Shown here piece by piece: positions 12,606 through 23,924 of a stretch of DNA of 64,000 nucleotides (positions are counted from its first letter, which is position 1; every line of letters begins with the position of its first letter). The stretch is from Ehretia macrophylla (taxonomy: Eukaryota; Streptophyta; Magnoliopsida; Boraginales; Ehretiaceae): positions 30,039,853 through 30,103,852 of the forward strand of contig CM075773.1 of NCBI GenBank assembly GCA_037974665.1, read 5' to 3'. Both the position numbers and the translations under genes were made by a program. The notes below the pieces were generated by a model, which was given only the letters and a program-made list of their open reading frames with translations, had not been told where the DNA came from and made no database searches.

Positions 12606-12622
12606 ACACACACACACACAAC
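12606..12622. repeat. (AC)8 microsatellite in outer 5' LTR
   Basis: A short uninterrupted AC run. The same position in the other LTRs has shorter or slightly different AC runs (near 16320, 23505 and 30630), as expected from slippage. Confidence 0.9.
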
Positions 12623-12989
12623 TCATCAAAGCATCAATTTTCTCTCAAAAAAACTCTCCATTCTCTCTCATTTTCGACCATGGCATCTCTTGACCTTCCA
12701 AGAACTCAAGCTCACTCTCAAGATCTCTCTCAAGCTCAGCCATAGCAGCCCAAGCAAGCAAGAAGCAAGGAAGATGCCCTTTGTGCATTTTGAAGAGCAT
12801 TTGAGCATCCTCATCTATTGTCTTGCTAAGGTGAGGGCTAAAACTCTTTTAAAAGCTTTCAAAAACCACATGCATGCCTTCATATGTCTATTTTTACCTC
12901 TGTACTTGTGGAATATGTGTGTACATGAGCTTTTGTATCCATGCATGGCAAGATATTTAGCTAGAATTTGAAGATAGGTGAAATCGCGA

Positions 12990-13410
12990 AAATGGCAGAT
13001 TTCTGAATTGTTAGAGCGAGGTGAATTTGACCTGGTCATTGACATTGAAAATGCATGAAAATTGGTAGGTTACTAATTTTGCTAGTTTTGAGAATTTTTC
13101 ATAGAAATAAGCCAAGGCCAATTTTGACTCTAAGGTCTCCAAAATGGCAAAACATCGAAGGGTGTCTAAATCTGGAAAATCTGGGAAAATGGAGCAGATT
13201 TTTGGCAGTTCACTGTCCTTGTAGAACAAATCCGTTTTGACTTAGTAAATGATATCTAAAATGCATTAAATTTGGTAGGTTTCTATATTTTTCAGTTCTG
13301 GACATTTTTACCAGAAATAGACCAAAGCCAATTCTGAACCTAAGACCCTCAAAAATAGCAGAAATCGTAATGTGTCCAAAACTGGACAGATTTGCGTAGT
13401 CTCACGGTTT
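12990..13410 (+). repeat. Two ~210-bp sub-repeats in the outer 5' LTR
   Basis: The phrase AAAATGCATGAAAATTGG at 13047 recurs as AAAATGCATTAAATTTGG at 13258, a spacing of about 210 bp. Each is followed by a TTCTGGACATTTTT-like block, an AGAAATAGACCAA-like block, a CTAAGACCCTC-like block and TCTGGAAAATCTGG or its equivalent. The outer 3' LTR has the same two copies (31068 and 31279). Inner LTRs carry three. Confidence 0.85.
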
Positions 13411-14339
13411 TGGCCAAAACTCCTAAGTCTGAACTCCAAATGAGGTGAGGTTTGTTTCTGGATTTAAATCACTCATTAAGATTTAATTTGACATTTTGAT
13501 CACTGGAATTGGAGATTGTTTGATTATCTAAATGATTGTGGGAAAACAGACTATTGCAGTGAGATTTTGTTTAGTGATATGCTTTGAAAAATGTTGTAAC
13601 TTCTCTTGTGGTAGTGAATGCTTGGGATTGTGGCACTTGGATGTTGTGTGGACTGTTTTGGATGCTTGAGGATTTTTTAATTAATCAATGCATGGCTTGG
13701 GTTTAATTACTTGTCAACTTGTGGCTTAATCACACGTGTAAGCATGAAATGAAACCCTATCGACTATGAAAACTCGCTAAGTGATGATCCTATGGTTATT
13801 GTGTTTTATTGTGTGATTAGTGGGCTGCCTAATAAATGTTAAGTATGTTTGAAATGGTTTAAGAATTGCTTATGGTGATTTGCAAGCGAACCAACCCCGA
13901 GCACGGCCTAGCAAACCCTAATGGCCCCGTAGGTTTCCGAGTCGTAAACCGTCCTTTTGTGAATTATGAATGATATTGAGGAAGGTTAATAGGCTGCCCG
14001 TATATGTCCTTATAACCCTAAATGTGATTCCCGATGATTACATTTTGATAAGGAGACTTTGCTTGTACCCTGTCTAAAGTAAACGTCGTTGCATGCTTGT
14101 ATAATCTTATTTCTTGATTTCGTGAACCCCAAAATGAGCTATATGACTTGATTTACATGTGTTACATGGCTGCCCGTTTAATATTCATATAACTCCATGT
14201 GTTTTACAAGTGAAATTACATGTCAAGCATGCCTTGTGTGTTTACTTGTCATCGTGCGATCTTATAACTGTTCGGAGACAACCTACTTTTTTGTCCTCCT
14301 AATGTGATATGTTAAATGTTATAAATGTGCATTTCATAC

Positions 14340-14353
14340 AAGGTTGCAACCTT
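14340..14353. other. Perfect 14-bp palindrome in the LTR
   Basis: AAGGTTGCAACCTT is fully self-complementary. It is retained at 25610-25623 in the inner 3' LTR, and with one change at 18431 and 32328. It precedes the conserved hairpin segment. Function unknown. Confidence 0.75.
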
Positions 14354-14362
14354 TCATTGAGG

Positions 14363-14424
14363 CATGGTAGCGTTCACGCACGTCAGGCAGCATCGGGCTC
14401 GCCGGTGCTACCGTGACTACCATG
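14363..14424 (+). other. Conserved inverted repeat (possible hairpin) in LTR
   Basis: CATGGTAG (14363-14370) pairs with CTACCATG (14417-14424). The arms are kept in all four LTRs: 18453-18460 with 18508-18515, 25634-25641 with 25664-25671, and 32351-32358 with 32405-32412. The loop varies in sequence and length: about 46 bases in three copies, 22 in the inner 3' LTR. Conserved arms with a variable loop fit a structured RNA element. A 75-codon frame starting at this ATG in the outer 5' LTR is not kept in the inner copies and is not called as a gene. Confidence 0.65.
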
Positions 14425-14818
14425 GTCCAATTCCCTCTCTCGCTTGGCGTTCCACCCTCGGAGAGTTGGGTCGTAGGTTTTTGGGTACATCCGGAGTACA
14501 CCCAAATGGGAGCGATAAGTGGATTATTGAAGTCGGCCGTAACAATCGTATCGAAATTGATATTGAGAGCAAATGCTCATTGTATCCTTAAAATGATTGG
14601 TAATTGTATCTGTTGCTCAATTTGATTCTTATACTTTGCGTACCTTATTACTTGTAATACGTGACATATTTTCAAAAGGGGTTTTTAATAAGTTTAACCG
14701 AAAAAAGTGTTTCAAAACGTATTTCTCGTTCCCCCTCGCTGAGTTCATAAGGACTCACCCTCTTTTATCATCACAGGTGAAAAAGATTAGGAACAGGTAC
14801 CCGAGGATAACGTGTGCC

Positions 14819-14862
14819 TATTAATGACTCCTTGGAGGCTTATTGATGACTCCTTGGAGTAA
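14819..14862 (+). repeat. 22-bp tandem duplication specific to outer LTRs
   Basis: TATTAATGACTCCTTGGAGG and TATTGATGACTCCTTGGAGT lie 22 bp apart. The outer 3' LTR has the same pair at 32810 and 32832. The inner LTRs have a single TTGATGATTCCTTGGAGTG. It is a marker separating the two subfamilies. Confidence 0.85.
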
Positions 14863-15348
14863 TTGCCTACCCTACGTGCCTTACTTGACTATGGCCATTT
14901 TGTGAACGATATGTTGCTTTGAAGACTATTTCTTATGTTGCTTGTTGTTGTATTGTAAATGACCCCCGTTGTAATTTGGGGTCTAATTTTGGTTTGTACT
15001 GATCATAATTAGATAGACACTCTTCTGGTCGTTCTGCTATCGTTACTTTGGTTTAGTATCTATCACAGGCTTATGAAGTATTAGGCAAAGGGTTAAGTAA
15101 AATGAATCTATCCAATCTTAAGCAGGTACTCAATGGTGAGCTAAGATCAACATGTACTTTTGTAACAAGGATTGACAAACAAACAAGACATAGTTAGCAT
15201 GCTAGGTTGTTAATCAAACGAGACTCCGAGATAACTAGTAGGCATTTCAATTGGTGATAAATAGTAATCTTAGTTGGAATCGAATTTGAGATTGAAAGTT
15301 TTGAGGCATTTAGAAAAATTAGGTCAAACTAAAGAGCCAATTACAACC

Positions 15349-15353
15349 GTTAT
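15349..15353 (+). repeat. Candidate left target-site duplication of the inner element (GTTAT)
   Basis: The outer LTR reads CCGTTATG at this point, judged from its 3' copy at 33339. Here CCGTTAT is followed directly by the inner LTR start. If the inner element inserted here with a 5-bp duplication, GTTAT is the expected copy. The partner is not found next to 26742 because the outer LTR tail is missing there. Tentative. Confidence 0.4.
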
Positions 15354-15373
15354 TATGAGGCCCGACCTCGAAT

Positions 15374-15845
15374 AACGTGTCTAACCTCGATTTACGTGCC
15401 TTAGACCTAGAATTATATGACTGATCTTGGATTGCGTGCCTTGTCTTGGTTTTCATGCATGCTTGTCATACGTGCCTTGACCTAGAATTGTATGCCCTAA
15501 TCCTTGATGTACTGCATACCTAGATATACGTGCCCTGACCTTGAATTACGTGCGAGACCTCGATATGTGTGCGTTTCCTCGTTTCATATGCCATAAACTT
15601 GAACTACGTGCCCTAACCTAGGTTTAAGCGCCATACCTTGATTTATGTGCATTACATTGAATTACGTACCTTGCATTGGTTTACGTGTATTCACCTAAGA
15701 TTGCATGCATTAGTATTGGAGTACGTGCCTTAGTCTTGAAGTTCGTGTCTTATCACGTAGTTCGTGTCTACCTCGTGATTCGTGCCCCGTATTGATTTAT
15801 GTGCGTGTCTCGTAGTGCGTGCCATAGACATAGGGAAGCGTGCCC
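15374..15845 (+). repeat. ~20-bp degenerate ACGTG sub-repeats, inner 5' LTR
   Basis: Homologous to the block at 11694, with ACGTGCC-like phrases every 19-23 bp, and one or two extra units near 15780-15820 (GTGCCCCGTATTGATTTATG) that the outer LTRs lack. Confidence 0.78.
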
Positions 15846-16739
15846 ACACGCTAATCAATAAAGAATCCTACACAAAGCACTAAATTATAAAATAATCCTA
15901 CAAACACCACTAACTATTATTATAATCATAATTCAAATCTCTACAAAATCCACTAACAATAAACAATTCAATCTACACAAACACCTAAACATTCTTTATT
16001 CTTTATTCTTACCTAAAAATAATACACCTCAAATTCCACACTTATTATAATCCATTATATACTTAAAAAGAATCTGAAATTTCAGAAATTGCAAGCCTTT
16101 GGCCGACCATAACAAGGTATTAGGACCAAAGTTTGAACAAATTATTTAAACTATGCATGCCTAGACATTATATGACACACACACAAGACACTAAGCATAA
16201 AATAATCCCATACACCCTACCCCAAGCACCCTATCTCGACCAAATCACCCTAGGCATGCCTCACAATTCAAAATTGCACAATTGACAAAGCAAAAATCAG
16301 ATTTGAAAGGCTAAAGGCCGACACACACACACAATCATCATTTTTTCTCTCAAAAACCCTCTCAAGCTCTCATTCTCTCTCCATTTCGACCTTGGCTGCC
16401 TCTTGACCTTCCAAGACCTCAAGCATGCTCTCAAGATCTCTCCCAAGCTTGGCCATAGCAGCCCAAGCAAGCAAGAAGCAAGAAAGAAACTCCATTGGTG
16501 CATCCTCAAGAACATTGTGCATCTTCATCTACTAACTTGCTAAGGTTAGGGTTAAACTCTTTTAAAAGCTTTCAAAAACCACATGCAAGCCTTCATATGT
16601 CTATATTTAGCTCTGTACTTGTGGTATATGTGTGTACATGAGCTTTTGTAACCATGCATGGCAAGATATTTGGCTAGAACTTGAAGATAGGTAAAATTGC
16701 GTAAATGGCAGTTTTTTGACTTGTTAGAGCGAAGTGTAT

Positions 16740-17300
16740 TTGGCCTGGTAAATGAGGTTGAAAATGCATTAAAATTGGTAGGTGACTATTTTTTCCAGTT
16801 CTGAGCATCTTTCATAGAAATAGGCCAAGGCCAATTTCGAATCTAAGGCTTCCAAAATGGAAAAATAACGAAAGGTGTCTAAATCTGGAAATATGAGAGA
16901 GCTTTTGACAGATTACTGGCTCCGTAGTGTTTTTGACCAAGTAATTTTTGGTGAAATTGCATAAAAATTGGTAGGTTGCTCGATTTTGCAGTTCTGGACA
17001 TTTTTTTCCAGAAATAGACCAAAGCCAATTCTGACTCTAAGACCCTTAAAATGGCCAAATATTAAAAGGTATCGAAATCTGGAAAATCTGGGAAAATGGA
17101 CCAGGTTTTTGGCAGATCACTGGCCTTGTAGAACAAAACCATTTTGGCCTAGTAAAAATATTAAAAATTCATTAAATTTGGTAGGTTGCTATAATTTTCA
17201 GTTCTGGACATTTTTGTCAGAAATAGACTAAAGCTAAATCTAACCCTAAGGGCCTCAAAAATGGAAAGTATTGAAATGTGTACGAATCTGGACAGTTTTT
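16740..17300 (+). repeat. Three ~200-bp sub-repeats in the inner 5' LTR
   Basis: Starts are marked by AAAATGCATTAAAATTGG (16761), AAATTGCATAAAAATTGG (16954) and AAAATTCATTAAATTTGG (17164), spacings of about 193 and 210 bp. The inner 3' LTR has the same three near 23940, 24134 and 24343. The outer LTRs have two. Confidence 0.85.
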
Positions 17301-18160
17301 CGTAGTATCACGGTTTTGGCCATAACTCCTAAGTCCGAACTCCAAATGAGGTGAGGTTTGTTTTGGATTTAAATCAATCCTTAAGCTTTAATTTGACATT
17401 TTGTTGACTAAATTTGGAGATTGTTTGCTTGTCTAAATGAATGTGGGAAAACAGACCAATGCAGTGAGGTTTTGTTTAGTGATGTGCTTTGAAATATGTT
17501 GTAACTTCTCTTGTGGTATTGAATGCTTGAAATTGTGGCACTTAGATGTTGTGTGGACTGTGTTGGATGATTGGGGATGTTTTAATTAATCGATGCATGG
17601 CTTGGGTTTAATTACGTGACAACTTATGGCTTAATTGCTTGTGTAAGCATGAATTGAAACCCTTTTGACTATGAAAACTCGCTAAGTGTTGATCCTATGG
17701 TTGTTGTGTTTCATTGTGTGATTCATGGGCTGCCTAATAAATGTTAAGTATGCTTGAAATGGTTTAAGAGTTTCTTGTGGTGCTTAGCAAACGGAACCGA
17801 CCCCGAGCATGGCCTAGTAAACCCGAATGGCCCCGTAGGTTCCCGAGTCATAAACCATTCTTTTGTGAATTATAAATGACATTGAGGAAGATTAATAGGC
17901 TGCCCGTAATTGTCCATATAGCTCTAAACATGACTCCCGATGATTGCATATTGATACGTGAACTATTCTTGCACCCGGTCTTGTACAAGTGTCGTTGCAT
18001 GCTCGTATAATCTCAACACTTCATATGTGAACTAAAATGAGCTATATGACTTGTTTTATATGGTGATATTTGGCTGTCCGTTAAATGTTCACATGCTCCT
18101 AAGTGTTTTACAAAGTGAATGTACATGTTAAAGCATGTCTTGTAAGTTTACTTATCGATA

Positions 18161-18405
18161 TGCGATCTTATAATTGCTCGGAGGCAACCTACTTTGTTGA
18201 CCTCCTAATGTGAATTGTTAAAATACATTTTATGGCTTATTTGAACATGGTTACTTGGCTGCCCGTGAGAGTTTAATTGCTTTCGAATTGATATATGAAA
18301 CGATTACATGTTCTTACAATGTTTTATATGGCAATATGTCAAAATGTGATCTTATACTTGCTCGGAAGTAACCTACTTTGTTGACCTCCTAATGTGAAAC
18401 GTTAA
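18161..18405 (+). repeat. 184-bp partial duplication in the inner 5' LTR
   Basis: TGCGATCTTATAATTGCTCGG at 18161 recurs as TGTGATCTTATACTTGCTCGG at 18345, each followed by CAACCTACTTTGTTGACCTC or a near match and CTAATGTGAA. The inner 3' LTR has the same pair at 25343 and 25527. The outer LTRs have only one copy (14255, 32244). Confidence 0.85.
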
Positions 18406-19598
18406 ATGGTACAATTGTACATTGCATACATGGTTGCAACCTTTCATTGTGGCATGGTAGCGTTTCATGAACGCCGGGCGGCATAGGGCTTGCCAGTGCT
18501 CCCGTGACTACCATGCTCTAATTCCTTCTCTCACTTGGCATTCTACCCTCGGAGAGTTGGCTCGTAGGTTTTCGGGGTACATCCGGAGTATACCCAATTG
18601 GGACTGATAAGTGGATGATTGAAGCCGGCCGCAACAATTGTAATCGAAAATGATATTGAGAGCAAATGCTCACCAATTGAACTGGAGAGCAAAAGCTCAC
18701 CATATCCTTGAAATGATTGGTAATTGTATCTGTTGTTCAATTTGATTCTTATATTTTGAGTACTTTGTTAATTGTAATATGTGACATGTTTTCAAAAAGG
18801 GGTTTTCATAAGATTAACCGGAAAAGAGTTTTTAAAATGTTATCTCTTGTTCCTCCTCGCTGAGCTCAGAAGGACTCACCCTCTTTTATCATCACAGGTG
18901 AAGAAGATTTTGGAACATGTACCCGAGGAGAATGTGCCTGTTGATGATTCCTTGGAGTGATTACGTGCTTTATGTGCCTTGTTTGTCAGTGGTTGTTCTA
19001 TGAACGTTGTGTTTGCTCTGAAGACTACTCATTTTGTTGATGTAAATGACCCTGTTGTAATTTGGGTCTAATCTTGTATTGTACTATCTATAACCGGACT
19101 AACTCTTTATTTGGTTTTGCTTTCATTATCTTGAATAGTAGCTATTGTAGGCAATTAAACCACTAGGTGAAAAATCAACTAAGTTAATTTTATCTAATTT
19201 CTCTTAGGTGCTCATTTGTAAACTAAAGGATAATAGGTACTTGCTTGATAGGAAATTGAAAAATAAACGGAACATAGTTATCATGCTAGGCTTATTAACC
19301 AAACGAGACTTTCAAGATAGACTAGTAGACATATCGGTTGATGACAAAATAGGAGTCCTTAATGGAATTGGTTTAATGATTGGAATAATTGAGACGTTTA
19401 GGAAATTAGGTTAAACCAAAGGACTTAAAAACAGTCGTTATGCTGCTGAATTTCTGGAAAATCTTTTGAAGTTCTAGGCTAATGTTAAGTGTTAAATCAC
19501 AACAAATGGTTAAGTATGTGAATTGGCGTAAAAGAATCAGGTCATACCCTAGTCTAGCCTCTATAGGTTGGGTTGGGGCATCACACCTTATATTAGAA

Positions 19599-19610
19599 TG
19601 GTATCAGAGC
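19599..19610 (+). other. Primer-binding site, initiator-Met tRNA (internal A)
   Basis: TGGTATCAGAGC matches the reverse complement of the 3' end of plant initiator-Met tRNA, the usual primer for Ty1/Copia and many Ty3/Gypsy elements. It lies 13 bp after the LTR end, a longer gap than the 0-5 bp common in plant elements. The following bases TTAG do not extend the match. Confidence 0.88.
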
Positions 19611-22522
19611 TTAGTTTACTAACTAGGCGTTAGTCGGGTTCAACTCTCGGACCATGGGTAGAAGCCCTAAGGTAATTATGATGTCTTGTTTATATGTGTT
19701 AATATGTGCTAATATGCTTTAATTGCTTTAAGTATTGAATATTATGAGCATTTGTGGACCAAATGTATTATGTGTCATGCACACCGACACGTTAGTGCCC
19801 TGAATAATGCATGCATGCTTTTATACTCCTTCCTTGATGCACATGCATGTTATATAACAGTGAATGACTGTTTATACACATAGATAGTTAGGATTAGGAC
19901 TTTCAGGGAAGTGAATTTGTGCAGGACGAACGAAAAGGCTCGGTTAGAGATTTCTCGCATCTTCACAGGTACTCGATGGATCGTATGTATTATTGGATAT
20001 GCATATGTAAAATGTGTAGCACATGTATAAATGTTTAGGTAAAGTTATCCCTTTATCTTTGGAATACCCATACCTATGATTAAGTTATCAATTTTATAGC
20101 CATAAAGTTCTTGATTCTATTAAACCGTTCCTCTAATTGTGGTTCAAGAATAAATGTTAAGGACATACAACTTTCCTTAAGACATAAGAGTATACTATTG
20201 GACATATGGAGTAATATATATATTTATATGGTTATAGTGGAAGTTGACTTTGAGGTTGCTTTGAATCCATTTCTCACACCTTAAAATTGGCTTGATAGGC
20301 TATCTAAGAAGTTAGCGATATACTCGTACGATTGAATCCTTACTTGATTAGAATGAAGCATTGATGAATCTGATATGGTGTATACTAGCGAGTTTCAAGT
20401 TCACTAAATGGTAAGATCGTGACCTAGAAATTAAGAGATGAATTCTTGGAAGTTGACGATAGTTACTTTTAGGGGTTAGATTATTAAGTCATGGATAGCG
20501 TATTTAAGTAGCTTAACAATGGATAACATCAAGACATATAGGTAACCTTGGAGATTGAGTTTAACAAGATTGATGATTCTTTAGTATAACAAGATATATG
20601 GATGTTGGAATCGAGGAACTCACGTAGCTAGAACTCGTGTTTGGAAAACTACACCTAAAATGTTAGGTCGAATAGAAGTGTAAGGTATTGAATTATGTAT
20701 TAGATGACTAACGTTGCTAAAGGTCCTAAGTTGGATATTGGTGATATTAAGAAACATGGTATTAGTTTGGTGCCCCTCGAATTTAACTGTAATTATGTAA
20801 AGTAAGTCATTCTACACCCTCGTTATTTGGATACCCTAGAGGATATTAGGAAGCATATATCCCTAAGTAATACCGATAGACCTATTATATAAACCATGGA
20901 AATGATATTAAGCATCTGGTTGTAAAGTGGAGTTGTTAGGGTATGATTTGAAATCCTAAATAGCTAATAGTGAGTATGCATGATGATTCATGATAAACCC
21001 TAGGACCTAAGGTCGATGAGTCTTGATGCTCTTAGCTAGTTGAACATGTAAATGAGAAGAGTAAGATTTCATATAGTTAAGATAGAGAGGAATTAGAGCC
21101 ATAATGACCCAAGAGACTATTGTTAGACTACCGTATTATGTGCACCATTTCACGTCTAGAAACTAGTCGTTGGTAGACTTCGAATCATGGTCGTTAAATA
21201 GAGGGCAGATCTTGTCGTGATAGTTAAATGAATGGTTGACTACTTTTGAAGTTCTATTAGATTATATTGAAGGATGCCTTGTGGTTATGATTCTTATGTT
21301 GACATAGCCTTGAAGTTATTTCGTGTAACAAGCTACTTAGATTAGTATGGTAAGTATCTTATGAGTTAGATCATTTCGGTACCCATTTATAGTCCTAGGA
21401 TTGTTGTTGTATAGCCGGTAACCTAGTGGAGCATTGATATCACTTACATGGCTATAGCCCTAGCTTAGTAACACTAATGTTGAAGATATATTGGCGGGCA
21501 TTAAGTGTTCGAAGGAATGACTAGGTCGCTAAGTAAGTAGGACCATTGTCCTCTTAAGTATGACGTAACCTTGGATTTAGGTGAGTGAAATTTATTTGAG
21601 GTTGAAACTATGCGGCTTAGGAGTTTTGGATAAGATTAAAAGAAATTCTGAAGCCTCGAGACTTTGAAATAGAGATTTGAATAAGGAAATAGATTGTGGA
21701 TCACAAGCTTATGAAATTTACTTGTAAGAGTTGAACTAGTGCAACATGATTAGTTTACCCATGCAATCTCAATGGCAATTTGTTGGTAGTATCTAATAAA
21801 CCTTAGAGTTTGAGTTTAACGAATCTCAACGGTCTTTCTCCTTGATTACGAGCGTGAAGGTTGACGAAGTTGGAAAAGAATGTTAGTGAATAGGAGCTTG
21901 TAATTGGGAGACTAGTCATTAGAAGATTTAGTAATCTAATGTACCTTCGAAATAAGAACTATGATACTATCGATAGATGACGACTTGAAATGGATTAGTT
22001 TGTTTGGTGAGTTCTTCCTGAAAATAGGGTCGTATATGGAAATGATCCATAAGTTGTGTATGTCCTACGTGTTAACAATTTTGAAGCTAGTTGATACGAT
22101 ATGTAATCGGATATAGACCTATCATCTTGAAATTAGTGTATGTCAGCATAGGATCATGGTATCATTGTGATAGTCCTTTTGAGGTATGAATGCAAGATTG
22201 ACATGACATAAGTCATGATTTTGGAGTTATAGTTATATTGTTAGAATACCGATGCAACTTTGATGACTATGTTTGAAGACTCTAACCTTAGTTAATGAAC
22301 TTGACCTTAAGATCAAATGGAAGGAATAGAGTCATTCAAAGGAAAGAACTGTAAATATAGAGGTCACACCGAACTAAATGATTGGAGAAACATAGGAAGT
22401 GAATTGGTTGTGGTAAGAGATAACCAAACACGGAATGAACCGGAGTAGCAAGAATAACAAGGGTCAGAATCCATCTAAATGACCTCAATAGGCAAGAATG
22501 AATTTCGGGATAAAATTATTTT

Positions 22523-22535
22523 AAGGAAGGGAGGA
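22523..22535 (+). other. Polypurine tract before the inner 3' LTR
   Basis: AAGGAAGGGAGGA, all purine, ends immediately before the LTR start TGTGAGG. This is the expected site of plus-strand priming and fixes the LTR start at 22536. Confidence 0.9.
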
Positions 22536-22556
22536 TGTGAGGCTCGACCTCGAATA

Positions 22557-23025
22557 ACGTGTCTAACCTCGATTTATGTGCCTTAGACCTAGAATTATAT
22601 GACTGATCTTGGATTGTGTGCCCTGTCTTGGTTTTCGTGCATGCTTCATTATACGTGCCTTGACCTAGAATTGTGTGCCCTAATCCTCAATGTACTGCAT
22701 ACGTAGATATACGTGACCTGACCTTGAATTACGTGCGAGATCTCGATTTGTGTGTGTTTTCTCATTTCGTATGCCATAACTTTGAATTGCGTGCGCAACC
22801 TAGGTTTAAGTGCCATACCTTGATTTACGTGCATTACATTGAATTACGTGCCTTGCATTGGTTTACGTGCATTCACCTAAGATTGCGTGCATTAGTCTTG
22901 GAGTACGTGCCGTAGTCTTGAAGTTCGTGTCTTATCACGTTGTGTCTACCTCGTGATTTGTGCCCCGTATTGATTTATGTGCGTGTCTCGTAGTGCGTGC
23001 CATAGACATAGGAAAGCGTGCCCGC
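22557..23025 (+). repeat. ~20-bp degenerate ACGTG sub-repeats, inner 3' LTR
   Basis: Third copy of the block described at 11694, of the inner subtype. Some units are decayed by CG to TG or CA changes relative to the inner 5' LTR. Confidence 0.78.
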
Positions 23026-23924
23026 ACGCTAATCGATAAAGAATCCTACACAAAGCACTAAATTATAAAATAATCCTACAAACACCACTAACTATTATTA
23101 TAATCCTAATTCAAATCTCTACAAAATCCACTAACAATAAACAATTCAATCTACACAAACACCTAAACATTCTTTGTTCTTTATTCTTACCTAAAACCAA
23201 TACACCTCAAATTCCACACTTATTATAATCCATTATATACTTAAAAAAGAATCTGAAATTTCAGAAATTGCAAGCCTTTGGCCGACCATAACAAGGTATT
23301 AGGACCAAAGTTTGAACAAATTATTTAAACTATGCATGCCTAGACATTATATGACACACACACAAGACACTAGGCATAAAATAATCCCATACACCCTACC
23401 CCAAGCACCCTATCTCGACCAAATCACCCTAGGCATGCCTCACAATTCAAAATTGCACAATTGACAAAGCAAAAATCAAATTTGAAAGGCTCAAGGCCGA
23501 CATACACACACAAGCATCATTTTTCCTCTCAAAAACCCTCTCAAGCTCTCATTCTCTCTCCATTTCGACCTTGGCTGCCTCTTGACCTTCCAATACCTCA
23601 AGCATGCTCTCAAGATCTCTCCCAAGCTCGGCCATAGTAGCCCAAGCAAGCAATATGCAAGAAAGAAGCTCCATTGGTGCATCCTCAAGAACATTGTGCA
23701 TCTTCATCTACTAACTTGATAAGATGAGGGTTAAACTCTTTTAAAAGCATTCAAAAACCACATGCAAGCCTTCATATGTCTATATTTAGCTCTGTACTTG
23801 TGGTATATGTGTGTACATGAGCTTTTGTAACCATGCATGGCAAGATATTTGGCTAGAACTTGAAGATAGGTAAAATCGCGTAAATGGCAGTTTTTTGACT
23901 TGTTAGAGCGAAGTGTATTTGGCC

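Larger units (their letters stand above)
11673..15353 (+). mobile_element. Outer 5' LTR, truncated at its 3' end
   Basis: Begins TGTGAGGCCCAACC and aligns along its length with the outer 3' LTR at 29695-33487. Spot comparison by eye gives about 95 percent identity over most of it and less in the CpG-rich first 450 bp. Homology stops at CCGTTAT (15353); the last ~140 bp present in the 3' copy (from GCTACCGG to GTGTGACA) are absent, and the inner LTR begins directly. Contents in order: an ~20-bp degenerate repeat block (11694-12131), an AT-rich part with an (AC)8 run at 12606-12622, CT-rich segments, two ~210-bp sub-repeats, an AT-rich stretch, a hairpin-forming segment at 14363-14424, and a 22-bp tandem duplication at 14819-14862. 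Confidence 0.9.
15354..19585 (+). mobile_element. Inner 5' LTR (4.23 kb)
   Basis: Starts TATGAGGCCCGACC, one base off the TGTGAGG start of the other LTRs, and ends GGGGCATCACA before internal region A. It aligns with 22536-26742, and is closer to it than to the outer pair (for example GTCTAACCTCGATTTA in both inner copies against GTCATACCTCGATTTG in both outer ones). It is about 440 bp longer than the outer type because of a third ~210-bp sub-repeat and a 184-bp duplication. The block order is otherwise as in the outer LTR. No coding frame is supported. Confidence 0.9.
19586..22535 (+). mobile_element. Internal region A, non-coding (2.95 kb)
   Basis: Lies between the inner LTRs. It begins with a 13-bp spacer and the primer-binding site, then GGTTCAACTCTCGGACCATGG, and ends in a purine tract. 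Stops are dense in all six frames and no frame of useful length occurs. It aligns end to end with internal region B (26743-29694, 2952 bp); blocks such as GGTACTCGATGGATCGTATG and AGCATTGATATCACTTACAT (one change in B) are shared in order. Two copies of nearly equal length, both without frames, indicate a family that moved in this form rather than two independent decays. No domain was recognised. Confidence 0.85.

Noticed and set aside
12570-12971. 133-codon frame in the outer 5' LTR
   Set aside because: It lies in low-complexity CT-rich and AC-rich LTR sequence. The homologous position in the 3' LTR keeps only part of the frame, and the inner LTRs do not keep it.
14364-14591. 75-codon frame starting at ATGGTAGCG in the LTR hairpin segment
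   Set aside because: Loop indels and point changes break the frame in the inner LTRs. The conservation follows the inverted repeat, not codons.
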